DNA of 64,000 nt from Aquanectria penicillioides (GCA_003415625.1 PYIU01000011.1:137001-201000); one strand, 5' to 3'. Positions 20,664 to 32,724 are shown, counted from the stretch's first letter. Notes: generated by a model from the letters alone, not told the origin. Numbers and translations: made by a program.

Positions 20664-23600
20664 CTCTTGTCCATTTCCAGATGGTAGATGATGGACAAAT
20701 TGTGTTGATAGAGTGGGCTTAGTCGAGATATTTATCAAGTTGATTTACAACTCTGCCCTGCATGAACGAGTAGAACCATGGTTTTCAATTGCTCGATTGA
20801 GTAAGATACCTATCAATATCATTGTCCACAATTCATGCAAGACTAAGACCAACCCTCCAACTTGATGCGTGTGAATTGATTACTTTCCACTTTGGGAACT
20901 GATTCGAACAGAGAAATCAGCTAGCCGATTTCAAGGCTAGTGACTTTGGAGAAATCGGATCAAGCGTGGCGCTATAGCAAAGAAGCAGCGCATATCCACT
21001 CAGAAACCATGATGATAAGGTGGTATGCACACCGCACTGAGGCCCAGTCAGATTGGAGAACATTTGGAGTGAGTCTCTTATCGTTGCATTTGTAGCCGCA
21101 ACAAATTACAACATTTGTCGACCCCCCACCACGTCTAGATCGCGGTCTAAGATTTGCTACAAATACCTCATACAAATGCTGGTGGGAGCATCGCTCGGTT
21201 GAGGAGCCGATGTCAACACGCGATGCTGTAACCTTGGGTGTGTGGGCAAATCAAGCCAGCTTGTTATATGAGTACGACGATTCACTTTCCTCTGTCATGA
21301 GCTTGCATCTTCTTACTTATTCGAGTAGCCAACCTAAATTCTACCGGCATATTACCAATGAAGTTGAAATCGCCAATGACGTCTGCGAACGGACACAACC
21401 AAGTCCGGAAGCCACGCTGAAAACGGCGGGATAGGGATTGCCAGAGTGCAGACTTAGATAGATCAAATGTGACTTGAACAGACCAAGATGTTCGCCCTGT
21501 GTGCACGCTGAGTTAGAATGTGACATTTATCCACGAATAATCAGTTAGGTACCGCTCAAGGAACAAAAGACCTTCAATGCACAGACAATAGTCACGACAA
21601 CACCGGGGACCACTTCTATCTCCCGACCGCTTTCACATGAGGCTCCTTCAACACGACATTTCCATATTCTGATGATTTATCTTACAGAATTCTATCATCA
21701 AATCACTTCTGTCCATAGGTCGTACATTTATGCAACCGTCCACCGCTCTAATACGGCAACTCGACTTACATCCCAGCCGCATCGTTTTATGCAATTGTGC
21801 TATGATCTGCGTTCCTGTTCGTGAGAACAGGTCAGTGGGAGAGTCGGCATGTGCTGCTAGCCGTCTGGCCGATATTTTGAGGCTTCTCGACCAAGTACGA
21901 GACACTGCAGACCCGTTTGCTATTGTCGGCATCGCGAAATTTGCCGTTCTTGAAAGACGTTATAGGCCCTTTGGAGATTGGCAGCGGCATCTCATGGAGC
22001 AAGATCACGCCTAGACTACCCCTGTCGTTCGCTATCCGAATCGCATCATCTATCATGAGATGTTCCAGCATTGATCGACATTGTATCAAGACTTTTATGG
22101 TTTGAAACATTCGGTGATATTGTGGGGGGTACTTTGGAGTTGGCATTTGATGACTAGCGCCGCCAATTATTGAACAATGACTTTTACAACATTGTAGGAT
22201 GTCTAGCAGATGTGTTTGAGATATTCATAGATGTGGCTACTAGGAAGGCGAGTGTCGATCCCACCAGAAGCTGTCTACAAGCGATGCGTCAGCTTTGCTC
22301 GCTAAAGACAGGCGGTTCAGAAAGGGATCAATGTGCTAATGCATTTCGTTGTGCTTCGGCCATTGCTATCCTAACCTAGGTCCATGAACCGGTGGCTCAA
22401 TCATCTAAAAGGCGGTCCTTACAGCGACTTGGAGGTAGAGTATACTTAGAAACTGCAACCACTCACTGCCTTTGAGGGGTTGCGGCCCTAACCCTTGACA
22501 CGGGACGCCGACTTCGGCCCACGAAGCTCATCCTGCTCAGCAATAATAGAGCTAAGCCATGTTTGGGATGCAATACACTCTGAATATGGAAAGGAATTAC
22601 AAATCGTCAAGGTAGCCCTTATCAGCCACGCACCCTACACCCTACGCCCTACGCCCTACCATCTCGAAAGCGGGGATTTTTCGGCATTTCGACCTCCACC
22701 GCTACCGAGTCGTACCAACTCGGTTACATGTGAGACGAATATAGCATGCCTTAGGCATAAGGAAGGAACGGGTTCGGATACTCTTGAGATCAAGCGCAGT
22801 TGGGGTTTTTAGTGAGTCGGCGCTCCAGGTGTGGCGTCCATGTAACCGCGGCCTGGCCCCTCTAGAACAGCCGATTGTATGCGCTTAGTTGGCATATGGC
22901 TAAGGCATCGAGCACCAGCCATGTTATGTGGACAGTTAGACCGGCAGCAGTATAGATTGTATGTGAAATAAAATGGTTCAGAAACGCCAGGTAAGGCATG
23001 AGGGACGGTGTTTCGTGGCCGTGATCGTAAACCGTAGTATCCGAAGTACTCAGCTGCTTGCACCAGCGGAACGAGTTGTAAAAATCAAGACTGGTTTTCT
23101 ATCTAACTGGGAAAGCGTAGCATCGATTTGGGACAGCACTGGAACAATAGTCTAGATTCATAGTGGAATGCCATGCCCTTTCATTCCTGTGTGCTACTGC
23201 AGGAAGCACGAATATTCAGGATTCAACAAGAGCCAGAGAAGGCAGTGTAAATGTACATTTTAGCCCAAGCAAGGAATTAATGGAGGTAAATAAAGGTGGG
23301 GCATAGAGGGAGCACATATATGCAGCAGCTACCCTATGCAGATTAAACGCTGAACCATGCCTCTCAATATGTATGTGACAACATATCGCATATTGAGTGA
23401 ATCGTCCCATTCTTCCTCAAGGGTCGCCCAGCTACCGTGCAATAGGCTCCTAAGTCACCCTTAGTTTTCCTTTCTTGCATGACGAGACTGATCAGCTGCA
23501 TCGAAATTCCTCCGTTCTGCGTCAGCTCTACGCATTAATATAGCGGATTTGTGCTGACCCTACGTGATGTCTTGTGCCCTTCTGCATGTTCGTATTTGTA

Positions 23601-24221
23601 TCGGTGTTCCAGCCACCGATTTGCAACTTCTAAAGTAATCCTTACCGTCCACATTGTACTGTCAGAGTGAGCATCGCCAGCGAGTCGATGTCAGTTTACC
23701 ACCCCTTGTTTCAGTTTAGGTGATCAAGACCACAAACTAAGCTACTTCAGTGTTGGCAACGAGATGCGATGTATAATTTCGGCCGCTGCGCAACAAAGTT
23801 TGAAGACAAGTCAAGGATGTGCGCTCTGACCGTATGTGTCAACAAGAGAACGTGCAATCGTGAATGGTGATCATCCAGTAATATACCTTGATTTCTCATC
23901 CACTTTGCCAAGACCAACCAACCGCCATGAGTTCAAATGTTGGCTGTCAGCATCTTGCATAGCACTGCCACTCGCGGTGGAGTTATTTCGGCTCTACTGA
24001 ACCGAATCGCCAGGTATCTAGAGCTTGATTAGGCATATCTTGATAGACAGCCCTTGCATTCATGGCTTGGCATGGAACAGCTCAACTTCAATTCAACCAT
24101 AGTGACGAAACAACCTAGAGGAACGACAACTTTACGATCAATGACATTGATTGACGCGCGGCCTCGGTCTTGGCCTCGGTCCTATAGAGCATGTGCTGTA
24201 TCGTGCACTGTTGCCATGGAG
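20664..24221. other. Long region without a recognised gene
   Basis: About 3.6 kb. Several short frames (21210-21434, 21730-22014, 21832-22146 minus, 22170-22379, 22495-22812) show no conserved motif, signal peptide or consistent splice pattern. Some could be relics of a lost gene. A small tandem CCCTACACCCTACGCCCTACG run lies near 22630-22660. I cannot support a gene here. Confidence 0.5.
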
Positions 24222-24228
24222 TATAAAA
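24222..24228 (+). promoter_or_regulatory. TATA box candidate
   Basis: TATAAAA, 147 bases before the hydrolase start. A second TATAAAAA lies about 20 bases downstream. Confidence 0.45.
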
Positions 24229-24374
24229 TGAAATGGCGTCAAGTATAAAAATATCGACCTTTCGCCTTGTACAGAGCCTTCTCATCATGTTCGCTACACG
24301 AGATCATCCAAGCCAGCTCAGCTCACTTCTGCGCATGGTTCCAGCCTCCACCTCGACTTCGCAGAACTAAAGAC

Positions 24375-25409
24375 ATGTTTGGAGGCCGTACCATCATTAT
24401 CGGTGTTGTGGTGCTCGTCAACGCCATGGCTGCCACGGCCCAGAACATGTCGTTCGGAGCTGACAACTTCTACCGTGGCGAGAGTGTCCAAATCCAGCCC
24501 ATCAAGTTCCTGACTCAATACCGCACCAGCGTCACAGGCAACCTCTTCTATCCGCGCAACCTAAGCCGTAACGCCGAGACCCCAGCCATCGTAGTCGGCC
24601 ACCCCATGGGTGCTGTTAAAGAGCAGACTGCAAACCTTTACGCTACCAAGCTCGTCGAGCAGGGTTTCATCGCCGTCTCCATCGATCTCCCTCACTGGGG
24701 TGGCAGCGACGGGGAGCCTCGCAACGCCGTCTCGGTTGAGTACTACGCAGAGGCTTTTAGCGCTGCCGTTGACTATCTCGGTCTCCAGGTGTTCGTCGAC
24801 CGTGAGCGCATCGGCGGTGTTGGAATCTGCGGCAGCGGCTCTTTCATCATAAGCGCCGCAAAGATCGACTCCCGGTTGAAAGCCATTGCTACAGTTAGCA
24901 TGTACGACATGGGCGCTGTAACCCGCTACGGCCTTGGAAACTCGCAAACCCTCGCACAGCGCAGAGAGCTCATTGAAGCCGCTGCAGCTCGGCGCTGGAA
25001 CGAGTCTGAAGGCGCAGAGGCCGAGTTGACGGGCGGCACTGTTGACAGGCGAGAGGACGCGGTAAATGCCATTCAGCAAGAGTTCTACGACTTCTACCGC
25101 ACCACGCGCGCTGAATTTACGCCTCCCGGGGCTCTGCCCAATACCACAACTCATCCAACTCGATCGAGCCAAGTTAAGTTTCTCAATTTTTATCCCTTCA
25201 ACGACATCGACACCATATCGCCGCGTCCAATGCTCTTCATCTCAGGCGACCAGGCTCACTCGCGTGAGTTTAGCGAGGATGCATATAGGCAGGCAGCCGA
25301 GCCCAAAGAGCTGCTGTGGGTTCCTGGTGCTGGCCACGCTGATCTCTACGACCGTGTGGAGCTCATTCCATTTGATAGGCTCGCCAGCTTTTTCAGGCAA
25401 AATCTGTAA
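24375..25409 (+). CDS. Secreted alpha/beta hydrolase (YcjY/dienelactone-hydrolase-like)
   Basis: 344 residues, single exon, start ATG 24375; an in-frame start at 24267 would precede the signal peptide. The signal peptide is MFGGRTIIIGVVVLVNAMAATAQ. Mature protein: VTGNLFYPRN, IVVGHPMGAVKEQTANLYA, VSIDLPHWGGSDGEPR, the nucleophile elbow GVGICGSGSF (Cys152 at the elbow), the acid region LFISGDQAHS and the late GAGHADLYD with the catalytic His. This layout matches the bacterial YcjY/fungal secreted hydrolase group, in which a Cys or Ser sits at the elbow. Substrate unknown; it could act on esters or lactones outside the cell. The codons are G/C-rich at third positions, in contrast to the surrounding spacer. 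It is convergent with the next hydrolase gene, 233 bp apart. Confidence 0.85.
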   Translation: MFGGRTIIIGVVVLVNAMAATAQNMSFGADNFYRGESVQIQPIKFLTQYRTSVTGNLFYPRNLSRNAETPAIVVGHPMGAVKEQTANLYATKLVEQGFIAVSIDLPHWGGSDGEPRNAVSVEYYAEAFSAAVDYLGLQVFVDRERIGGVGICGSGSFIISAAKIDSRLKAIATVSMYDMGAVTRYGLGNSQTLAQRRELIEAAAARRWNESEGAEAELTGGTVDRREDAVNAIQQEFYDFYRTTRAEFTPPGALPNTTTHPTRSSQVKFLNFYPFNDIDTISPRPMLFISGDQAHSREFSEDAYRQAAEPKELLWVPGAGHADLYDRVELIPFDRLASFFRQNL

Positions 25410-25642
25410 ATACCATGGTGGGATGTGATTTGCAAAGAGTTGTGTAGCTTCTTCGGGTATTGGTTTCGATATCATGTAATCTCGCGTTCGGGTATGTTCT
25501 TGTCCCTGTTGGTTATAATTCTGGGACCTGCGCTGAAGAGCTGTTATTAACTCGGTCAAAATTGCCTTTCAAACCAAAAGAATAGCTGTCATGGCATGGG
25601 ATCGATGGGAACAAATAGTGCATCAAAATGATCATACTCAAC

Positions 25643-27068
25643 CTAAATCTTTGAACATAATGATCCGCCTTGTGATTTTGGGTTCACACATTTCGCCCAT
25701 TTCTCGTCAATCGTGATTTGGTCCTTTCTGGGCATCGCACGCCAATACTGCTCGAAAACTTTTTTATCCTGCCTCCATCTGTTTATTTCCAACCTCAGGA
25801 ACTCTGCTGCGGCCTGAGCAGTCTCTTTGACTTTTTCCATGGCCACTAAATGGCCGCAATCCATATGAACGCTCTTCACTCGCCCTACAGCAGCGCCGCC
25901 GCTTCCACCAGGTCCTGTTCCAGTCATGCGCATCTTCTCTTCACAGGCTTCAGGCTTTGACAAATCCGATTTATCGCCAAATATGTACAAGACACTTGGC
26001 CGAAGCTCGGGAAGTCTTTGGAAAATTTGGGCGGGTTCTGCACGGTAAAAGGGATATCCTGGGTATTCATCGTGTAGAATAGGGTGATGGTCCGCGTAAA
26101 TCTCGGTGGGATCTTCACGATATAAGGGTCGAAGGAAGGCAAAAAGCTCTTGGTGTTTTGAGGTCGAGAGAGTAACTTGACCATCATCTTCTGCCGTCGT
26201 CGTTTGCGGGGCGCAAGGATGGAGCTCTGTTGGCGTTGGACGAATTCCAAACTCTTCCCAGCGCTCCAGCACACGGGGGTCCCACGACTGATAAAACTTG
26301 CTTTTCCTAAACCGTTGAATAGCGTCCGTTCTGGATGGCCATAGATCGCGTCGTGGCGTAGATAGGATGGCAGGTGCAATGCTTCCGTTTGAAATCTGAA
26401 TCACGGGGTCGATAAGAACGAGAGACCGAAGCAGACGAGGATGGAAAAGGGAAACCTGTGCACTATCAAAGAGGGTGAGCGCACGTCGTGACTATGGCCA
26501 AGACCCGTTCTTACAGCTGTGCCCCTCCCATACTGTGACCAATTCCAACCAATGGATGCGGCATCTCATCCTGTTTTTGATTTATCAAATTCATCAGGTC
26601 CCTTGCATGATCGGTCCAACTTGCTGAAACCACGGTGTCCAATCGTTAGTCATGATTAAGCAAGTCAGTAAGAGGCAAGGTCACTAACGATCATGACCCA
26701 AGATACTTTCGTTGAGCTGGCCAGACTGCCCCTGTGTCCAAAAGTCGGCAATCCAGATGGATCTAATCCGGAATCCATTCTCCGACGCCCGCTCGAAGAG
26801 GTCGTCCCAGAGAGGTTCATAGAGTTCCTAAATAGGATATCAGTCATGATATATGAAGCTCAAGACCGTGAGCCACCTTTGGAAACCCATTGGCGTGAGC
26901 GCCTATGATGGTGACATCATCCTCTTTGGGTTCATCGTAATCTATTGGTATATATTGCTTCACAGCAAGTTTTGGTGTGTCGCTGTCTCCATTCGCCGTG
27001 GCGGCTACGTACTCTCGAGTGTGTTGGCAATTGATTGTGTGATTCACGACGCGAAAGTGAGACGCCAT
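25643..27068 (-). CDS. Alpha/beta hydrolase, putative peroxisomal (C-terminal SKI)
   Basis: 419 residues in four exons; introns 26828-26876, 26624-26688 and 26463-26514. Start MASHFRVVNHTINCQHTREY at 27068. Key segments: VTIIGAHANGFPKELYEPLW, GHDPSWTDHARDLMNLIN, the nucleophile elbow GIGHSMGG (Ser141), LVLIDPVI, YIFGDKSDLS and HMDCGHLVAMEK with the catalytic His. The last residues are LCSKI, where SKI is a type 1 peroxisomal targeting signal variant. Relatives include yeast Lpx1-type lipases and the fungal Akt2-type esterase/lipases of fatty-acid-derived metabolite clusters, which also carry SKI-like ends. No other member of such a cluster is nearby, so a general peroxisomal lipid esterase role is equally possible. 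Confidence 0.85.
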
Positions 27069-28536
27069 TCTTAGCCAAATGTGAGACGCAAGTTGTAATG
27101 TGGGACGACACCGACGGCGTTGCGGTGGAAGAGATAAGGTACGACGAGGGAGAAAAGGAAGGCTAAATTTAGAATTAAGACTTCGAAACATCACGACCAT
27201 CTCATTGTTGCACCTCGAGCTCGGACTAATCCAAGGCAGCCCGTAAAGCTTTGGAACAGCAGATACAGCTTCGGGCCGACGCCGGGAAAGAAGCGTCCGA
27301 TTCCCGTCCCACAACGCGGGGACATGTGACTGAGACTCCAATTTGACGCCAACTCCCGGTCCAAGGTTGCCGAGGCATTGTTGTTGAGATGACTCAGCCT
27401 TATTCGTCTTAAGAGATTGGCTGTTGATTCCATGTATAACAGATTTCTCGTCGTGGTCGGTCAGCAGCCGATAGCCCCCAAGCGCAAACCAGCATGGTGC
27501 CGATGTCGGCCACACTCGACACAGAGTTGAAAGGGAATGAGTTGAACGGTTTTTGATCCGGCTCCATGCAGCCTCAGAATTCTTTTGTGCCGTTAATACG
27601 ATTAATTTACACTGTTGATGTTGTCGATATCACGGGCCGTGACCAGTTAAAGAACATGCTCGAGATTGGACAACATGACATGATTTTGAAATGGCTTTCA
27701 CAGTGACCAGTCTCATCCTGCCAGGTTTAGTTAATTGGCCGCCGGCCACTGGATGTTGACAAACTTGTCTCAAAGGACTGATCGTTGTCCGCCTAGAGGA
27801 ATGGTGTGGTGCATAACGTTGCATCATGTCCACGCGATCTCTTCATGTGCTATTCAACACCGCGAAATCACATTGGAGCGCAATCGCTCGCGATCCTCAT
27901 GAAGAATGTCAGGTTCCGACTCATGAACCTCCAGTTTTCACAAGCGAGTTGTGTCATGCCCCAAGCACTGGGTTCGCTATCGTATGTATGCATCCCAACG
28001 TCAAATGTAACCGACTGGACGCCCTGTTTACATTTCTAGATCAGGGATGGTCTCAGTCGTACTCGCTTATCTGACCACTAAATAGGTGATGGCTTTGCTT
28101 TGTATCTCTTTTCGGGAAAATGCTCGGCGTCCAGCGGAGCACTAGGGCCGCCTAGTGTGTCCTAGATCTCAGCCTTGCCCCTGAAAATTACGCCACCATA
28201 ATATTTCACCAAGCGTCAAGGCCACATGCATCATAAAAATCACCACGCTAAGAATACGCTTAATTGCCGTGGCAGTTTTAGCAGGCGGCAGCTGAATGTT
28301 TATTCATCCATGTGGCAGCATGGCGGGCGTTAAAGCTGCACTACGCCAACGGTGCAGGGGGTGGCTTGAGGCGATCTGCATCGGTGGAAAAGAAACAAGG
28401 CTGATTAATGTCTCACTGCCAACAATTCCATCGATTTAAGTCTGGTGGCCACCCGTCATGTGATGAGTTCACCTGTTCCTCCTCCAGCAAACCCCAGGAA
28501 ACCCCAGGAAAGCTTGTTCCAGCGCATGATTGTGTC
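27069..28536. other. Intergenic, no gene seen
   Basis: The minus-strand frame continuing upstream of the hydrolase start to 27515 is probably leader. The plus-strand frame 27826-28074 has no recognised features. Confidence 0.45.
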
Positions 28537-29836
28537 ATGATGCTCCTCCGCTCGCTCTTCGCCATCTCTCTGACGCTGCCCTTGGCTGCCTGTGGTCCCT
28601 GCCATGCCCGAGATTGCTCCAGGTCCGAGGTCTACTCGTTCGCCAGCACTGCCATCAATGACGTGGGTAGCTTTGAGCTCTTTTGCTCGTCCTACCTGCA
28701 CTATGTTCCTCCGGTCTCGACAAGCTGGGTGACGGAGTCGGCTACTATAGAGGAAGGCTCCTGGACATTTGTGACGGAGGGAACTCGAACCTATATTGTC
28801 GCAGACAGCACTTCCATTACAGATGTTTTGACACTGTCTTATACGCACACCGTTGGTGTGTATCCCGACATACTCGGTCGCCGGGCAAAACGAGCAGAGC
28901 AAGGCCTTGGGATCGGCAAACGGGATGCGACCATGACCATTCCGGCAAACACTCCGGCACAGGCCACTCCAGATACTACAGAAGCGCCGTCTCAAGCCCT
29001 ACCTGTCGAAACGATTCCGACCCAGTACTCTCCCGATGCTTCGGGCCGTATCCTTGGGTTTGCTCCTCGCGTTGTAACTGACGGCTGCGCGTGTTTGGTT
29101 CCCAGGCCGCCGAGGACGACAACGGAAACAACTTTTCACTTTTCAACGTTGACGGTACCCATCACGGAGACAATTCCCGTGTCCGAAACCACCAGCACCG
29201 TATGTTATTGCCATAAACTGACCAACCATCACGACCTAACGTTTGCAACAGAGCTTCTGGACTATTCAAAGTGTCGAGAGAGTCAGTGAGATCCACACGA
29301 CGACACTGAGCAAGCCTACGAATTGTGGTGACGCGGCGACTCCCACCTTCTTCGTGCAGATGCGGGATGCCGACCCCGCATATACAGACAAGTATAACAA
29401 CAATTACCTTAGTGTTGTCTACGGTATCTGGCGCAGTCAGTCTTTGCAGCCAGATGCTGGAATTGTCCCGGATCCGTCCAAACAGCGCGCAGCGCTCCTC
29501 ACCATCGAGCCCGGGACGGGCTATTTGCGCACTGTCGAGGATGGACTGTACATGAACACCGACCCTTACAACAACTTTCAGCTCTTCTTCTTCAATGAGA
29601 AGGCGGACCTCGATCTTCGCCAGTACCCTCTTTTTTCCTGCAGGATAGAGCCGAGCGGTGCTGACAGAGAGTTGATTTGTAATGTCCCAGCAAGTTTTTG
29701 GAATATTCACGTCTTCCAGACCTGCCCCATGTATGACTATTGGTTTGGTACTCCAATGGTCGCAGCAGAAACCTACCACAGAACGTTTCCGGATTGTTGG
29801 GAGAAGAAGTTTTATGTGGTTGATGCATGTGCTTAG
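28537..29836 (+). CDS. Secreted protein of unknown function (DUF7908-like)
   Basis: 415 residues; exons 28537-29199 and 29252-29836 (GTATGT..AACAG, phase 0). Start MMLLRSLFAISLTLPLAACG is a signal peptide; the in-frame ATG at 28408 would bury it. The N-terminal half is Ser/Thr rich with a dibasic-rich stretch (GRRAKRAEQGLGIGKRDAT, residues ~108-126) that could be cut by a Kex2-type protease. A Thr/Pro-rich linker follows (ETTFHFSTLTVPITETIPV). The C-terminal half (FFVQMRDADPAYTDKY, PGTGYLRTVEDG, FQLFFFNEKADLDLR and paired Cys) resembles the fungal DUF7908 type of beta-rich secreted domains. Function unknown. Confidence 0.72.
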
Positions 29837-30924
29837 TTTCGTTGATTTCAGTGGATACAAATTAGATTTGCTTTCTCTTCAAAAGAAGAATGTGAACACG
29901 GCATTCTTCAAGGTTTTAGGGTAAGATATGATGGCTCACAGAGACAAGTGATGCAACAATGTCGGCATTCCGTCGCCGAATCTTTGGAATGGACGTAATT
30001 GGCAAATCAACGAAATAATTATCCTTTAATCAAGCAAACGGGCCAAGCGTCATCTTATCCTCGATCATCATAGGGCATTAATTTGGGAATTTAATGATGT
30101 CAATAGAAGTGAAAATCCGTCATCGCTCGAGCCTTTATTGTCTCTACCCGTCCTAGCAACAATGCTTTGAAGCTTCTATAGCCCATCACGCATGTGACGT
30201 ACCTCGTACCCTCCAGCACTTAGTTAGTAGTCCGGATCCCACACCAGACCCTCGAGAGATTGCTTCAGTACTTGCTGGTTGAGGACCTCATCAACGGGTA
30301 GTACAATAGCCACATTAGCACGTTAGACGAGGTGTGTCTTCTCAAAATAATGGAAAGGGAAGACCTGATCGATCGACACTGGCTCCAAGGTCGGCCTCTA
30401 CCTGAAGAAGAATGCCATGTCGGACTGTCGAGACTGCAAAATGAGAGTGTTGACGGGGACTGTTGTTTCGAATTATAAGTGAATAGTTTGAAGAAAATAA
30501 CGGTGAGCCTATATTGTAAACCGAACAACTGGCAAACACAGCGTGCCTGCACCCTAGCCCTGGTTTTGCACTTTACTTGCGCACATACATGCGGAACGAT
30601 GGACCAGATATGCGACCTTGGTCATAACACCCACTGTCCAAATGTATCATGCAGTGCGAGGTGAAACTGCAAGTCTCTCTGGGCTACTCATAGAATCTTT
30701 GGGGCTCATAACAGCCTATTCTCCTCACACCTTCGGGCATGTCCAGATTTACCCGGAAAATCTTCATGGGTAGCACATTGACGCGTAGTTCCTCGGCTGC
30801 CTGGACATAGATACAAGCCGAGAATGGTCCAGAAACTTAGAACCATGGCATGAGATAACCTCTATCTTATAATGTGTCTGTCAGAATCGCAGTGTCAGAA
30901 GATGATGATGTCTAGGGATGATAA
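29837..30924. other. Intergenic, no clear gene
   Basis: A plus-strand frame near 30325-30480 (VCLLKIMEREDLIDRHWLQG) and the frame at 30479-30664 are open but unrecognised and lack a start in good context; possible fragments. Confidence 0.4.
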
Positions 30925-31064
30925 TACCGTAGTAACTCAAATGAATTCGAACCTCGGGAAAGGTGCTCATACGAGGGTTGTAGCAAATGGAGTGCCTCAA
31001 ACCTCACTATGAATGGCAATAAGTGGGGAGATGTCTTAGTTTGAATTCTTGAGTTACTGCGGTA
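30925..31064. mobile_element. MITE-like element with terminal inverted repeats
   Basis: The left end reads TA-CCGTAGTAACTCAA and the right end, reverse complemented, CCGCAGTAACTCAA followed by TA. Similarity continues loosely through a GAATTC on both sides, giving inverted repeats of about 25 bases with few differences. The 136-bp body is flanked by TA dinucleotides, the target duplication of Tc1/mariner-type elements. It has no coding capacity and would need a transposase elsewhere. Confidence 0.6.
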
Positions 31065-31430
31065 ACCATGTTGAAGATATTGGGTGTCAAATTAAATGGA
31101 GCTAGTTTTCGCATCGCACCAGGAGAACTGAGAATCACCGTCATTGAATATTGATTTAGCCCTCGTTGGATCATGGTACTTTATAAACTGAGACTTATTA
31201 TGTTCTCCATGGAAGAGTAGTCCTCCCAATCCAAATAGCATTGCTATTATGTTATTCTACCTAATTTATGTACGCTAAATTATAAAGACTTTGAAGGAAT
31301 TATTTACATCCTCGCTGATTTGACGTCTTATAATGATATCACCTTCAACGACTCCTGTACAGTTACAATCCAACCCCGCACCCTTCTTTCAGTCTTCTTC
31401 CAGCAGAAGTTGAGCATTTATCCGTCGCAA
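31065..31430. other. Intergenic downstream of the pectate lyase gene
   Basis: AT-rich, no gene seen. Confidence 0.4.
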
Positions 31431-32529
31431 TTACCAGTGGCCCTGAGGAGAGAACATCTGAGGGGGCGAAAACTCGGAAGAAGAATCGTCGTCGCTAGAC
31501 TCATCAGAGTCATCGCTGTCATCAGACTCCTCAGTGTCATCGGAGTCATCAGAGTCATCAGACTCTTCGGTGTCGTCGGAATCATCAGACTCTTCGGTGT
31601 CATCGGAATCATCAGATTCGGTATCATCGGAGGAATCAGAGCCAGAGGAAGGAGTAGATCCGGACTCGCTGGCAGCGGAGGTAGCAGTGGCGACAGCGGT
31701 GGTCGTACCAGATGAAGAACCAGTGCCGGATCCAGAGGCGTCACAGGTGCCCACCTCCTCGGGCTCGCTGCCGTCGGTGACACCTTCATAGTCGATACAC
31801 TCAGACTCAACGTTGGAGGTGGTCATACCGGAGATGCTAGCGGTATCACCCATGTTGGAGTTGATACCAACAAGGATATCGCCGTCACTGGCGGAACCGC
31901 CTACAATTTGGACGTGGCGGTCGGGCATCTCATCACAGTTACCGCAGCTGCGGTACAGCTTGCCAAAGTCGGAGACAGTAAAGTCGTTGATGATGACGGT
32001 ACCACCGCCGTTGTGCTGGACCACCTTGTCATCAGCACCTGTGGCACCACCGCCGTTGATGGTGGTGGTTTCACTGTCACCCTGCTCCTTGATGCTGAAG
32101 GCATCCTCGCAAACGGCATCCCACCAAACGTTGCTGATGGTGCATCCACCGTAGCAGTGAACTCCTTCGATTTGGTTTGGTCCTTGATGTTACGGTCAGC
32201 TTTATTAGTATTGGCGGATAGCGTTAGAACCAACCGATGATGACGTTGGAGAGCGTAGCACCAGACTCGAGAATGAAGACGGCGTCCGAAGATCCACCCT
32301 CTTCTTGGCCAGTGCAGTCTACACCACGGTCGTACATGTAGTAGCCACCATCGAAGCTTTCGCCAGCAGCAATGGTCATGGGGGAATCGAGGATGCTGGT
32401 TCCAGACGACGCAGGCTGACGTTTGGCGAGCTTGTTGGCGCGCGGAGCGTTGGTGATCTGCGGGTTCGGGGCGGCGAGAGCGACGTTGCCAAGGGCAAGC
32501 GAAGCTGCCATGATCATTCGGTATTGCAT
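31431..32529 (-). CDS. Pectate lyase, polysaccharide lyase family 3, with Ser/Asp repeat tail
   Basis: 348 residues; one intron 32183-32234 (GTTGGT..CAAG, with a TACTAATA branch site). Start ATG 32529 gives the signal peptide [20 protein letters not shown], then a short propeptide ending in LAKR, a Kex2-type site. The PL3 domain (~40-245) contains [45 protein letters not shown] and [15 protein letters not shown] with the conserved Arg. The enzyme cleaves polygalacturonate by beta-elimination in plant cell walls and normally needs calcium. The last ~90 residues form a tail of [14 protein letters not shown] repeats, absent from ordinary PL3 enzymes, which usually stop soon after the catalytic domain or carry a binding module. 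Confidence 0.9.
31495..31625. repeat. Coding tandem repeats (Asp/Ser-rich)
   Basis: Imperfect 30-base units encoding [14 protein letters not shown] blocks in the tail of the pectate lyase, read on the minus strand. Units differ by a few silent and coding changes and by the insertion of extra DDS codons. Confidence 0.8.
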
Positions 32530-32724
32530 TTTGGCGGTTGTAAAAGAAAGAAGGCTAAAAATAGAAGAAGCTTTGTTGATTAAGAGTAACTGGAAGTTTG
32601 TCAAGCCGGCTTGAAGATGGAACGAAGAAACGAATGACGAAGCGCTGCTTGTCAAAAACGAAGGAACTGTGCTTGGGATGAATGGAATGAGGGAAATGGA
32701 AGCAAATCAGGCCAAGTGATGATC

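Noticed and set aside
21648..22379. Possible decayed gene (several overlapping short frames on both strands)
   Set aside because: No motif, splice pattern or family resemblance could be shown.
24160..24200. Short direct repeat GGCCTCGGTCTTGGCCTCGGTC
   Set aside because: Two units only; no evident function.
13565..27068. Secondary-metabolite gene cluster (FAD oxidase, YCII protein, amidase, two hydrolases)
   Set aside because: No backbone synthase, transporter or intact pathway regulator lies among them, and spacing is large.
30265..30664. Open frames that might be a short gene
   Set aside because: No start context, motif or splice continuation supports them.
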